A stretch of 64,000 nt of DNA. Source: Escherichia fergusonii ATCC 35469. GTDB taxonomy: Bacteria > Pseudomonadota > Gammaproteobacteria > Enterobacterales > Enterobacteriaceae. Of the stretch, positions 1-8,060 are shown in pieces; position 1 is the first letter of the stretch, and each line of letters begins with the position of its first letter. The position numbers and the translations under genes were made by a program. Location: positions 744,001 through 808,000 of the forward strand of contig NC_011740.1 in the NCBI RefSeq assembly GCF_000026225.1, in the 5' to 3' direction. Below the pieces are notes generated by a model. It was given only the letters and a program-made list of their open reading frames with translations. It had not been told where the DNA came from and searched no databases.

Positions 1-2
1 GG

Positions 3-632
3 GATTTCTTCGGTGCGGTCACCATTGTTCGTCGCCATCTCGACACGCTCGAGCAGCAATTCGGTCGCCGTTTTAGCCATGCGGCGACCTCTTTTCCTCC
101 AGGTACGGACCCGCGTATTTCCATCAACGTGCTGGAATCTGCCGGGCTGGAAGTGAGCCATGTGCTGGATGAGCCAACCGCAGTCGCGGATCTACTGCAA
201 CTGGACAACGCAGGTGTAGTGGATATTGGCGGCGGCACTACCGGCATTGCCATCGTGAAAAAGGGCAAAGTGACGTACTCGGCGGATGAAGCCACTGGCG
301 GACATCACATCTCTCTGACTCTCGCCGGAAATCGCCTTATTTCGCTGGAAGAGGCAGAGCAGTACAAGCGCGGTCATGGTGAAGAGATTTGGCCCGTGGT
401 GAAACCGGTGTACGAAAAAATGGCGGACATTGTTGCCCGGCATATTGAAGGGCAGGGCATCACTGATTTATGGCTGGCGGGCGGTTCCTGTATGCAACCG
501 GGCGTGGCGGAACTGTTTCGCAAACAATTCCCGGCGTTACAGGTGCATCTACCGCAGCACAGTTTGTTTATGACCCCGCTGGCGATCGCCAGTAGCGGGC
601 GAGAGAAAGCGGAGGGGATCTATGCAAAATGA
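3..632 (+). CDS. eutJ: EutJ, ethanolamine-utilisation chaperone-like ATPase (5' end outside window)
   Basis: Reading frame is open from base 3 and ends at the TGA at 630-632, giving 209 residues; the family is about 278 aa, so roughly 69 N-terminal residues lie before the window. The frame contains an actin/Hsp70-type phosphate loop (DIGGGTTGIAIV) and a second glycine-rich ATPase motif (LAGGSCMQPG). EutJ is classed as a Hsp70/actin-fold protein of the eut operon, and its exact role is not settled. Its last 11 bases overlap the start of eutG, as expected in the eut operon. The rest of the operon (eutS, P, Q, T, D, M, N, E) should lie upstream of base 1. Confidence 0.93.
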   Translation, partial: DFFGAVTIVRRHLDTLEQQFGRRFSHAATSFPPGTDPRISINVLESAGLEVSHVLDEPTAVADLLQLDNAGVVDIGGGTTGIAIVKKGKVTYSADEATGGHHISLTLAGNRLISLEEAEQYKRGHGEEIWPVVKPVYEKMADIVARHIEGQGITDLWLAGGSCMQPGVAELFRKQFPALQVHLPQHSLFMTPLAIASSGREKAEGIYAK

Positions 633-1809
633 ATTGCAGACCGCGCTCTTTCAGGCGTTCGATACCCTGAATCTGCAACGGGTAAAAACATTTAGCGTTC
701 CACCGGTGACGCTTTGCGGTCCGGGCGCGGTGAGCAGTTGCGGACAGCAAGCGCAAACGCGTGGGCTGAAACATCTGTTCGTGATGGCAGACAGCTTTTT
801 GCATCAGGCAGGGATGACCGCCGGGCTGACGCGTAGCCTGGCCGTTAAAGGTATCGCCATGACGCTCTGGCCATGTCCGGTGGGCGAACCGTGCATCACT
901 GACGTGTGTGCAGCCGTGGCGCAGTTGCGTGAATCAGGCTGTGATGGGGTGATCGCGTTTGGCGGTGGCTCGGTGCTGGATGCGGCAAAAGCCGTGGCGT
1001 TGCTGGTAACGAATCCCGATAGCACGCTGGCAGAAATGTCAGAAACCAGCGTTCTGCAACCGCGCCTGCCGTTGATTGCCATTCCAACTACCGCCGGAAC
1101 CGGCTCTGAAACCACCAACGTAACGGTGATTATCGACGCGGTGAGCGGGCGCAAGCAGGTGTTAGCCCATGCCTCGCTGATGCCGGATGTGGCGATTCTC
1201 GACGCCGCGCTGACCGAAGGCGTGCCGTCGCATGTCACGGCAATGACCGGTATCGACGCGTTAACTCATGCCATTGAAGCGTACAGCGCGCTGAACGCCA
1301 CACCGTTTACCGACAGCCTGGCGATTGGCGCCATTGCGATGATTGGTAAATCACTGCCGAAAGCAGTGGGCTACGGTCACGACCTTGCCGCGCGCGAGAG
1401 TATGTTGCTCGCATCATGCATGGCGGGAATGGCGTTTTCCAGTGCCGGACTTGGGTTATGTCACGCGATGGCGCATCAGCCGGGGGCGGCGCTGCATATT
1501 CCGCACGGACTGGCGAACGCCATGCTGCTGCCCACGGTGATGGAGTTTAACCGGATGGTCTGTCGCGAACGGTTTAGTCAGATTGGTCGGGCGCTGCGAA
1601 CTAAAAAATCAGACGATCGTGACGCTATTAACGCGGTAAGTGAGCTGATTGCGGAAGTCGGGATTGGTAAACGGCTGGGCGATGTTGGCGCGACATCTGC
1701 GCATTACGGTGCATGGGCGCAGGCTGCGCAGGACGATATTTGTCTGCGCAGTAACCCGCGTACAGCCAGCCTGGAACAGATTGTCGGACTGTACGCAGCG
1801 GCGCAATAA
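622..1809 (+). CDS. eutG: EutG, iron-type alcohol dehydrogenase of the eut metabolosome
   Basis: 395 aa, the family's usual length. It is a group III (iron-containing) alcohol dehydrogenase. The nucleotide-binding GGGS is at residues 114-117 and the family motif PTTAGTGSE at 155-163. The metal-site Asp/His segment (GIDALTHAIEAY) and a His-rich C-terminal half (CHAMAHQPGAALHIPHG) are both present. It reduces the acetaldehyde made from ethanolamine to ethanol and so recycles NADH inside the microcompartment. The ATG at 622 has a good ribosome site (GGAGGGG) and lies inside the end of eutJ, suggesting translational coupling. It is followed by a REP element and then eutH. Confidence 0.96.
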   Translation: MQNELQTALFQAFDTLNLQRVKTFSVPPVTLCGPGAVSSCGQQAQTRGLKHLFVMADSFLHQAGMTAGLTRSLAVKGIAMTLWPCPVGEPCITDVCAAVAQLRESGCDGVIAFGGGSVLDAAKAVALLVTNPDSTLAEMSETSVLQPRLPLIAIPTTAGTGSETTNVTVIIDAVSGRKQVLAHASLMPDVAILDAALTEGVPSHVTAMTGIDALTHAIEAYSALNATPFTDSLAIGAIAMIGKSLPKAVGYGHDLAARESMLLASCMAGMAFSSAGLGLCHAMAHQPGAALHIPHGLANAMLLPTVMEFNRMVCRERFSQIGRALRTKKSDDRDAINAVSELIAEVGIGKRLGDVGATSAHYGAWAQAAQDDICLRSNPRTASLEQIVGLYAAAQ

Positions 1810-1810
1810 A

Positions 1811-1893
1811 TGCCGGATGCGACGCTTGTCGCGTCTTATCCGGCCTGGGGGATTGCACATGTAGGGCGGATAAGGTGTTCACGCCGCATCCGC
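1811..1893. repeat. REP/BIME palindromic pair between eutG and eutH
   Basis: Two REP-type palindromes in opposite orientation. The first (1811-1845) is TGCCGGATGCGACG and its complement CGTCTTATCCGGCC. The second (1862-1893) is GGGCGGATAAGG followed by GCCGCATCCG. This is the standard E. coli BIME arrangement. It sits inside the eut operon, in the only long gap (116 bases) between eut genes here, so it may affect mRNA stability or attenuate downstream expression. Confidence 0.9.
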
Positions 1894-1925
1894 TAATAAA
1901 TAACAATTAACAGGGAGTAAAGGCG

Positions 1926-3152
1926 ATGGGAATTAACGAAATCATCATGTACATCATGATGTTCTTTATGCTGATAGCTACCGTAGACAGGATCCTGTCG
2001 CAGTTCGGCGGTTCTGCTCGTTTCCTCGGTAAGTTCGGTAAAAGTATCGAAGGATCCGGCGGGCAGTTTGAAGAAGGCTTTATGGCAATGGGCGCACTGG
2101 GCCTGGCGATGGTCGGAATGACCGCGCTGGCGCCTGTTCTGGCCCACGTACTCGGGCCGGTGATCATCCCGATCTACAAAATGCTCGGCGCTAACCCATC
2201 AATGTTCGCCGGAACGCTGCTGGCGTGCGACATGGGCGGCTTCTTCCTCGCGAAAGAGCTGGCGGGCGGCGATGTGGCAGCGTGGCTATACTCTGGGTTA
2301 ATTCTCGGATCGATGATGGGGCCAACGATTGTGTTTTCCATTCCGGTGGCGCTCGGCATTATCGAACCTTCTGACCGCCGTTATCTGGCGCTCGGCGTGC
2401 TGGCGGGCATAGTGACCATTCCGATTGGTTGTATCGCTGGAGGTCTGGTAGCTATGTATTCCGGTGTGCAGATCAACGGGCAGCCGGTGGAATTCACCTT
2501 TGCGCTTATCCTGATGAATATGATCCCGGTACTTATCGTTGCGGTGCTGGTGGCGCTAGGGCTGAAATTCATCCCGGAAAAAATGATCAACGGCTTCCAG
2601 ATCTTCGCCAAATTCCTCGTTGCATTGATCACCCTCGGTCTTGCCGCTGCGGTAGTGAAATTCCTCCTTGGCTGGGAACTGATCCCCGGTCTGGATCCGA
2701 TCTTCATGGCCCCTGGTGACAAACCCGGCGAAGTGATGCGCGCCATTGAAGTTATCGGTTCTATCTCCTGCGTTCTTTTAGGGGCGTACCCGATGGTACT
2801 GCTGCTGACTCGCTGGTTTGAAAAACCGCTGATGCGCGTCGGTAAAATGCTGAATATGAACAACATCGCGGCAGCAGGTATGGTAGCAACGCTTGCCAAC
2901 AACATCCCGATGTTCGTCATGATGAAGCAGATGGACATTCGCGGCAAAGTGATCAACTGCGCCTTCGCCGTTTCTGCAGCCTTCGCGTTGGGCGACCACT
3001 TAGGCTTCGCCGCTGCCAACATGAACGCCATGATCTTCCCGATGATTGTCGGCAAGTTGATCGGCGGCGTAACGGCGATTGGCGTGGCGATGATGCTGGT
3101 GCCAAAAGAAGACGCGACCGCGGCTAAAACCGAAGCGGAGGCACAATCGTGA
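1926..3152 (+). CDS. eutH: EutH, ethanolamine permease
   Basis: 408 aa polytopic inner-membrane protein with about ten hydrophobic segments from the N-terminus to residue ~390 and a short charged tail (KEDATAAKTEAEAQS). EutH imports ethanolamine; work in related bacteria shows it matters mainly when the free amine is scarce, such as at low pH. The ATG at 1926 follows a GGGAG ribosome site. Its stop overlaps the GTG start of eutA (GTGA), indicating coupled translation. Confidence 0.95.
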   Translation: MGINEIIMYIMMFFMLIATVDRILSQFGGSARFLGKFGKSIEGSGGQFEEGFMAMGALGLAMVGMTALAPVLAHVLGPVIIPIYKMLGANPSMFAGTLLACDMGGFFLAKELAGGDVAAWLYSGLILGSMMGPTIVFSIPVALGIIEPSDRRYLALGVLAGIVTIPIGCIAGGLVAMYSGVQINGQPVEFTFALILMNMIPVLIVAVLVALGLKFIPEKMINGFQIFAKFLVALITLGLAAAVVKFLLGWELIPGLDPIFMAPGDKPGEVMRAIEVIGSISCVLLGAYPMVLLLTRWFEKPLMRVGKMLNMNNIAAAGMVATLANNIPMFVMMKQMDIRGKVINCAFAVSAAFALGDHLGFAAANMNAMIFPMIVGKLIGGVTAIGVAMMLVPKEDATAAKTEAEAQS

Positions 3153-4552
3153 ACACTCGCCAGCTACTGAGCGTCGGTATCGATATCGGCACTACCACCA
3201 CCCAGGTGATCTTCTCCCACCTGGAGCTGGTTAACCGTGCGGCGGTGTCGCAGGTGCCGCGCTACGAATTCATCAAACGCGAAATTAGCTGGCAAAGCCC
3301 GGTGTTCTTTACCCCTGTCGATAAACAGGGTGGTTTAAAAGAAGCGGAACTGAAAACCTTAATCCTGGAGCAATATCAGGCTGCGGGCATTGCGCCGGAA
3401 AGTGTTGATTCTGGTGCCATCATCATCACCGGTGAAAGCGCGAAAACCCGCAACGCTCGCCCGGCGGTGATGACGCTCTCCCAGTCGCTTGGCGATTTTG
3501 TCGTCGCCAGCGCCGGGCCGCATCTCGAATCCGTGATCGCCGGTCACGGTGCCGGGGCGCAAACCCTTTCTGAACAACGGCTGTGTCGGGTACTGAATAT
3601 CGATATTGGCGGTGGCACCGCGAACTACGCCCTGTTCGATGCCGGAAAAATCAGCGGCACCGCTTGCCTCAACGTCGGCGGTCGCCTGCTGGAAACCGAC
3701 AGCCAGGGGCGCGTGGTTTACGCTCATAAACCGGGGCAGATGATAGTGGATGAGTGCTTCGGTGCAGGCACTGACGCCCGTTCGCTGACCGGCGCGCAGC
3801 TGGTGCAGGTTACCCGGCGGATGGCGGAACTGATTGTCGACGTGATTGACGGAACGCTCTCACCGCTCGCGCAGGCATTGATGCAAACCGGTTTGCTGCC
3901 CGCAGGTGTTACGCCCGAAATCATTACGCTTTCTGGCGGCGTGGGCGAATGTTATCGCCACCAGCCCGCCGACCCGTTCTGTTTTGCCGATATCGGCCCG
4001 CTTCTGGCAACGGCGCTGCATGACCATCCGCGCCTGCGTGAGATGAACGTGCAGTTTCCGGCGCAAACCGTGCGCGCCACGGTGATTGGCGCGGGCGCGC
4101 ATACGCTATCGCTTTCTGGCAGCACAATTTGGCTGGAGGGCGTACAACTGCCGCTGCGCAATTTGCCGGTGGCGATCCCAATTGATGAAACGGATCTGGT
4201 GAGTGCCTGGCAACAGGCGCTGATTCAGCTGGATCTTTGCCCCAAAACTGACGCGTACGTGCTGGCGCTTCCCGCCTCGCTGCCTGTGCGTTACGCCGCG
4301 GTACTGACGGTCATCAACGCGCTGGTCGATTTCGTCGCGCGTTTTCCGAATCCGCATCCCCTGCTGGTGGTGGCCGGGCAGGACTTTGGTAAAGCTCTGG
4401 GCATGTTGTTGCGCCCACAGCTACAACAACTCCCGTTGGCAGTCATTGACGAAGTGATTGTCCGCGCGGGGGACTATATCGACATTGGTACGCCTCTTTT
4501 TGGCGGATCGGTTGTGCCGGTGACGGTGAAATCACTCGCATTTCCTTCCTGA
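3149..4552 (+). CDS. eutA: EutA, reactivating factor for ethanolamine ammonia-lyase
   Basis: 467 aa, starting at GTG (3149) inside the eutH stop. It carries two ATPase phosphate loops of the actin/Hsp70 superfamily: GIDIGTTTTQVIFS near residue 10 and NIDIGGGTANYALF near residue 150. EutA exchanges damaged cobalamin bound to EutBC for fresh adenosylcobalamin in an ATP-dependent way. The stop is followed after 11 bases by eutB with no insertion. In K-12 the CPZ-55 prophage separates these two genes, so this copy represents the uninterrupted operon. Confidence 0.95.
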   Translation: MNTRQLLSVGIDIGTTTTQVIFSHLELVNRAAVSQVPRYEFIKREISWQSPVFFTPVDKQGGLKEAELKTLILEQYQAAGIAPESVDSGAIIITGESAKTRNARPAVMTLSQSLGDFVVASAGPHLESVIAGHGAGAQTLSEQRLCRVLNIDIGGGTANYALFDAGKISGTACLNVGGRLLETDSQGRVVYAHKPGQMIVDECFGAGTDARSLTGAQLVQVTRRMAELIVDVIDGTLSPLAQALMQTGLLPAGVTPEIITLSGGVGECYRHQPADPFCFADIGPLLATALHDHPRLREMNVQFPAQTVRATVIGAGAHTLSLSGSTIWLEGVQLPLRNLPVAIPIDETDLVSAWQQALIQLDLCPKTDAYVLALPASLPVRYAAVLTVINALVDFVARFPNPHPLLVVAGQDFGKALGMLLRPQLQQLPLAVIDEVIVRAGDYIDIGTPLFGGSVVPVTVKSLAFPS

Positions 4553-4563
4553 GGGAACGACTT

Positions 4564-5925
4564 ATGAAACTAAAGACCACATTGTTCGGCAATGTATATC
4601 AGTTTAAGGATGTAAAAGAGGTGCTGGCTAAAGCCAACGAACTGCGTTCGGGGGATGTGCTGGCGGGCGTTGCAGCGGCAAGTTCACAGGAGCGCGTGGC
4701 GGCAAAGCAGGTGTTGTCGGAAATGACCGTAGCGGACATCCGCAATAATCCGGTGATTGCCTATGAAGATGACTGCGTTACGCGGCTGATTCAGGACGAC
4801 GTTAACGAAACGGCCTACAACCAGATTAAAAACTGGAGCATCAGCGAGCTGCGTGAGTATGTGCTGAGTGATGAAACCAGCGTTGACGACATTGCTTTTA
4901 CCCGCAAAGGGCTGACCTCGGAAGTGGTCGCGGCGGTAGCGAAGATTTGCTCTAACGCGGACCTGATCTACGGCGCGAAGAAAATGCCGGTAATCAAAAA
5001 GGCCAATACAACTATTGGTATTCCGGGCACCTTCAGCGCCCGTTTGCAGCCAAACGATACCCGCGACGACGTGCAAAGTATCGCCGCGCAAATCTACGAA
5101 GGGCTTTCTTTCGGGGTGGGCGATGCGGTGATCGGCGTTAACCCGGTGACTGACGACGTGGAAAACTTAAGCCGCGTGCTGGATACCATCTATGGCGTGA
5201 TCGACAAATTCAATATTCCAACCCAGGGCTGCGTACTGGCGCACGTCACCACCCAGATCGAAGCGATTCGTCGCGGTGCGCCGGGCGGGCTGATTTTCCA
5301 GAGTATCTGCGGCAGTGAAAAAGGGCTGAAAGAGTTTGGCGTAGAGCTGGCGATGCTCGACGAAGCGCGCGCAGTGGGCGCGGAGTTCAACCGTATCGCC
5401 GGGGAAAACTGCCTCTACTTCGAAACCGGGCAAGGTTCTGCGTTGTCCGCTGGCGCTAACTTCGGCGCTGACCAGGTGACGATGGAAGCGCGTAACTACG
5501 GGCTGGCGCGTCATTACGATCCATTTATCGTCAACACCGTGGTCGGCTTTATTGGGCCGGAGTATCTCTACAACGACCGCCAGATTATCCGTGCGGGCTT
5601 AGAAGATCACTTTATGGGCAAACTGAGCGGCATCTCTATGGGCTGTGACTGCTGCTACACCAACCACGCTGACGCTGACCAGAACCTCAACGAAAACCTG
5701 ATGATCCTGCTCGCCACCGCAGGCTGTAACTACATCATGGGGATGCCGCTGGGTGATGACATCATGCTCAACTACCAGACTACGGCCTTCCACGACACCG
5801 CCACTGTGCGTCAGTTACTCAACCTGCGCCCGTCACCGGAGTTTGAACGCTGGCTGGAAAGCATGGGCATTATGGCAAACGGTCGCCTGACCAAACGGGC
5901 GGGCGATCCGTCACTGTTCTTCTGA
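4564..5925 (+). CDS. eutB: EutB, ethanolamine ammonia-lyase large subunit
   Basis: 453 aa, full length. This is the catalytic TIM-barrel subunit that, with EutC and adenosylcobalamin, splits ethanolamine into acetaldehyde and ammonia. The C-terminal third carries the cysteine cluster GCDCCYTNHADADQN and the C-terminal motif GDPSLFF typical of EutB. The ATG at 4564 follows GAGGGAACGACTT. It is 20 bases from eutC and in the same operon. Confidence 0.97.
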   Translation: MKLKTTLFGNVYQFKDVKEVLAKANELRSGDVLAGVAAASSQERVAAKQVLSEMTVADIRNNPVIAYEDDCVTRLIQDDVNETAYNQIKNWSISELREYVLSDETSVDDIAFTRKGLTSEVVAAVAKICSNADLIYGAKKMPVIKKANTTIGIPGTFSARLQPNDTRDDVQSIAAQIYEGLSFGVGDAVIGVNPVTDDVENLSRVLDTIYGVIDKFNIPTQGCVLAHVTTQIEAIRRGAPGGLIFQSICGSEKGLKEFGVELAMLDEARAVGAEFNRIAGENCLYFETGQGSALSAGANFGADQVTMEARNYGLARHYDPFIVNTVVGFIGPEYLYNDRQIIRAGLEDHFMGKLSGISMGCDCCYTNHADADQNLNENLMILLATAGCNYIMGMPLGDDIMLNYQTTAFHDTATVRQLLNLRPSPEFERWLESMGIMANGRLTKRAGDPSLFF

Positions 5926-5945
5926 TGACGCGGAGATAACACATC

Positions 5946-6833
5946 ATGGATCAAAAACAGATTGAAGAAATTGTACGCAGCGTGATGGCGTCAATGGGAC
6001 AAGCGGCCCCCGCGCCGTCAGAAGCAAAATGCGCCACTACCACCTGTGCAGCACCGGTGACCTCGGAAAGCTGCGCGCTGGATTTAGGTTCCGCGGAAGC
6101 AAAAGCGTGGATTGGCGTTGAAAACCCGCATCGCGCAGACGTATTAACAGAACTGCGCCGCAGCACCGTGGCTCGCGTCTGTACCGGTCGTGCTGGTCCG
6201 CGTCCGCGTACCCAGGCGCTGTTGCGTTTCCTGGCCGATCACTCTCGTTCGAAAGACACCGTACTGAAAGAAGTGCCGGAAGAGTGGGTGAAAGCGCAGG
6301 GCTTGCTGGAGGTCCGCTCTGAAATTAGCGACAAAAATCTCTATCTGACTCGCCCGGATATGGGCCGCCGCTTGTGTGCAGAGGCTGTTGAAGCGCTGAA
6401 AGCGCAGTGTGTTGCCAATCCGGACGTACAGGTGGTTATTTCCGATGGTCTATCTACTGATGCGATCACCGTGAACTATGAAGAGATTCTGCCACCGCTG
6501 ATGGCGGGCCTGAAACAGGCCGGGTTGAAAGTCGGCACACCGTTCTTTGTGCGTTACGGTCGCGTGAAGATTGAAGATCAGATTGGCGAACTTCTTGGCG
6601 CGAAAGTGGTGATCCTGCTGGTGGGTGAACGTCCGGGGTTGGGGCAGTCAGAAAGTCTCTCCTGCTACGCCGTTTACTCGCCGTGTATGGCAACCACCGT
6701 TGAGGCCGACCGTACCTGTATCTCTAACATTCACCAGGGCGGCACGCCGCCGGTTGAAGCCGCCGCCGTCATTGTGGATTTGGCGAAACGTATGCTGGAG
6801 CAGAAAGCATCCGGCATCAACATGACCCGATAA
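5946..6833 (+). CDS. eutC: EutC, ethanolamine ammonia-lyase small subunit
   Basis: 295 aa small subunit of the B12-dependent lyase; it contributes to cobalamin binding at the interface with EutB. The first ~20 residues (MDQKQIEEIVRSVMASMG) form an amphipathic helix of the kind known to target cargo to the microcompartment. They are joined by an Ala/Pro/Cys-rich linker to the globular domain starting near residue 45. The core has the family segments ARVCTGRAGPRPRT and GERPGLGQSESLS. The ATG at 5946 follows GGAGATAACACATC. Confidence 0.96.
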   Translation: MDQKQIEEIVRSVMASMGQAAPAPSEAKCATTTCAAPVTSESCALDLGSAEAKAWIGVENPHRADVLTELRRSTVARVCTGRAGPRPRTQALLRFLADHSRSKDTVLKEVPEEWVKAQGLLEVRSEISDKNLYLTRPDMGRRLCAEAVEALKAQCVANPDVQVVISDGLSTDAITVNYEEILPPLMAGLKQAGLKVGTPFFVRYGRVKIEDQIGELLGAKVVILLVGERPGLGQSESLSCYAVYSPCMATTVEADRTCISNIHQGGTPPVEAAAVIVDLAKRMLEQKASGINMTR

Positions 6834-6842
6834 GGAGGCATC

Positions 6843-7502
6843 ATGCCAGCTTTAGATTTGATTCGACCGTCGGTAACCGCCATGCGGGTGATTGCCTCTG
6901 TTAACGCCGAATTTGCGCGTGAACTGAAATTGCCGCCGCATATTCGTAGCCTCGGGCTGATTTCTGCTGATTCCGATGACGTCACCTACATTGCGGCTGA
7001 CGAAGCGACCAAGCAGGCGATGGTTGAAGTCGTGTATGGTCGCTCGCTGTATGCGGGAGCTGCACACGGGCCGTCACCGACTGCCGGTAAAGTGCTGATT
7101 ATGCTCGGGGGGCCAAACCCGGCGGAAGTGCGTGCCGGTCTGGATGCGATGGTTGCGCATATTGAAAATGGCGCTGCTTTCCAGTGGGCTAATGATGCAG
7201 AAAACACAGCCTTCCTGGCGCATGTCGTTTCGCGTACCGGTTCTTATCTCTCATCAACCGCCGGGATCACACTTGGTGATCCGCTGGCGTATCTGGTGGC
7301 ACCGCCGCTGGAAGCGACCTACGGCATTGATGCAGCGTTGAAATCTGCCGACGTGCAGCTGGTGACCTATGTCCCGCCACCGTCTGAAACCAACTACTCG
7401 GCAGCATTTTTAACCGGTAGCCAGGCCGCGTGTAAAGCAGCCTGTAACGCCTTTACCGATGCAGTGCTGGAAATCGCGCGTAATCCAATCCAGCGTGCGT
7501 AA
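6843..7502 (+). CDS. eutL: EutL, microcompartment shell protein with tandem BMC domains
   Basis: 219 aa. EutL is a tandem-BMC (circularly permuted) shell protein that forms trimers with a gated central pore in the ethanolamine metabolosome. The length and family segments (LGLISADSDDVTYIAADEA, GAAHGPSPTAGKVL, LVAPPLEATYGIDAAL) fit. It has a very strong ribosome site (AAGGAGG) six bases before the ATG, in line with a structural protein made in quantity. It starts 9 bases after eutC. Confidence 0.96.
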   Translation: MPALDLIRPSVTAMRVIASVNAEFARELKLPPHIRSLGLISADSDDVTYIAADEATKQAMVEVVYGRSLYAGAAHGPSPTAGKVLIMLGGPNPAEVRAGLDAMVAHIENGAAFQWANDAENTAFLAHVVSRTGSYLSSTAGITLGDPLAYLVAPPLEATYGIDAALKSADVQLVTYVPPPSETNYSAAFLTGSQAACKAACNAFTDAVLEIARNPIQRA

Positions 7503-7514
7503 CGGAGGTTGCCG

Positions 7515-8015
7515 ATGATCAATGCACTGGGATTGCTGGAAGTGGACGGCATGATCGCCGCGATAGATGCAGCGGATGCCATGCTCAAAGCAGCTAACGT
7601 TCGTCTGCTCAGTCACGAAGTGCTTGACCCTGGTCGCCTAACGCTGGTGGTGGAAGGCGATCTGGCGGCGTGTCGTGCGGCGCTGGACGCAGGTTGTGCT
7701 GCCGCGATGCGTACCGGGCGTGTCATCAGCCGTAAGGAGATCGGTCGGCCAGACGATGACACCCAGTGGCTGGTTACTGGCTTTAACCGCCAGCCGAAGC
7801 AACCCGTAAAGGAACCCGACGCGCCAGTTATCGTCGCGGAATCTGCTGACGAGTTGTTGGCGCTGTTAACATCAGTACGTCAGGGAATGACGGCAGGAGA
7901 AGTGGCTGCCCACTTTGGCTGGCCGCTGGAAAAAGCCAGAAATGCGCTCGAACAGCTCTTTTCTGCAGGGACGTTACGTAAACGCAGTAGTCGTTATCGT
8001 CTCAAGCCCCATTAA
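7515..8015 (+). CDS. eutK: EutK, microcompartment protein with BMC domain and C-terminal helix-turn-helix
   Basis: The ATG at 7515 gives 166 aa, the known EutK length; it follows GGAGGTTGCCG. A TTG six bases further upstream is also in frame but badly placed. Residues 1 to ~90 are a single BMC domain (INALGLLEVDGMIAAIDAADAM). Residues ~105-166 resemble a winged helix (LLALLTSVRQGMTAGEVAAHF), as found only in EutK among shell proteins and proposed to bind nucleic acid. It is followed by a strong hairpin and eutR. Confidence 0.95.
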   Translation: MINALGLLEVDGMIAAIDAADAMLKAANVRLLSHEVLDPGRLTLVVEGDLAACRAALDAGCAAAMRTGRVISRKEIGRPDDDTQWLVTGFNRQPKQPVKEPDAPVIVAESADELLALLTSVRQGMTAGEVAAHFGWPLEKARNALEQLFSAGTLRKRSSRYRLKPH

Positions 8016-8026
8016 CCTGTCGGAGG

Positions 8027-8052
8027 TGCCGGGTGTCCTACAACACCCGGCA
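8027..8052 (+). promoter_or_regulatory. Perfect inverted repeat between eutK and eutR
   Basis: Ten-base perfect arms, TGCCGGGTGT (8027-8036) and ACACCCGGCA (8043-8052), with a six-base loop. The hairpin ends 8 bases before the eutR ATG, and there is no run of T after it, so it is not a classical terminator. It would cover the region where the eutR ribosome site should be, so it may damp eutR translation or protect the upstream operon mRNA. The role is inferred. Confidence 0.7.
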
Positions 8053-8060
8053 TTAACATC

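Noticed and set aside
2381..3055. Open frame of 224 codons opposite eutH
   Set aside because: Mirror of a hydrophobic membrane gene; no start signal and no known domain.
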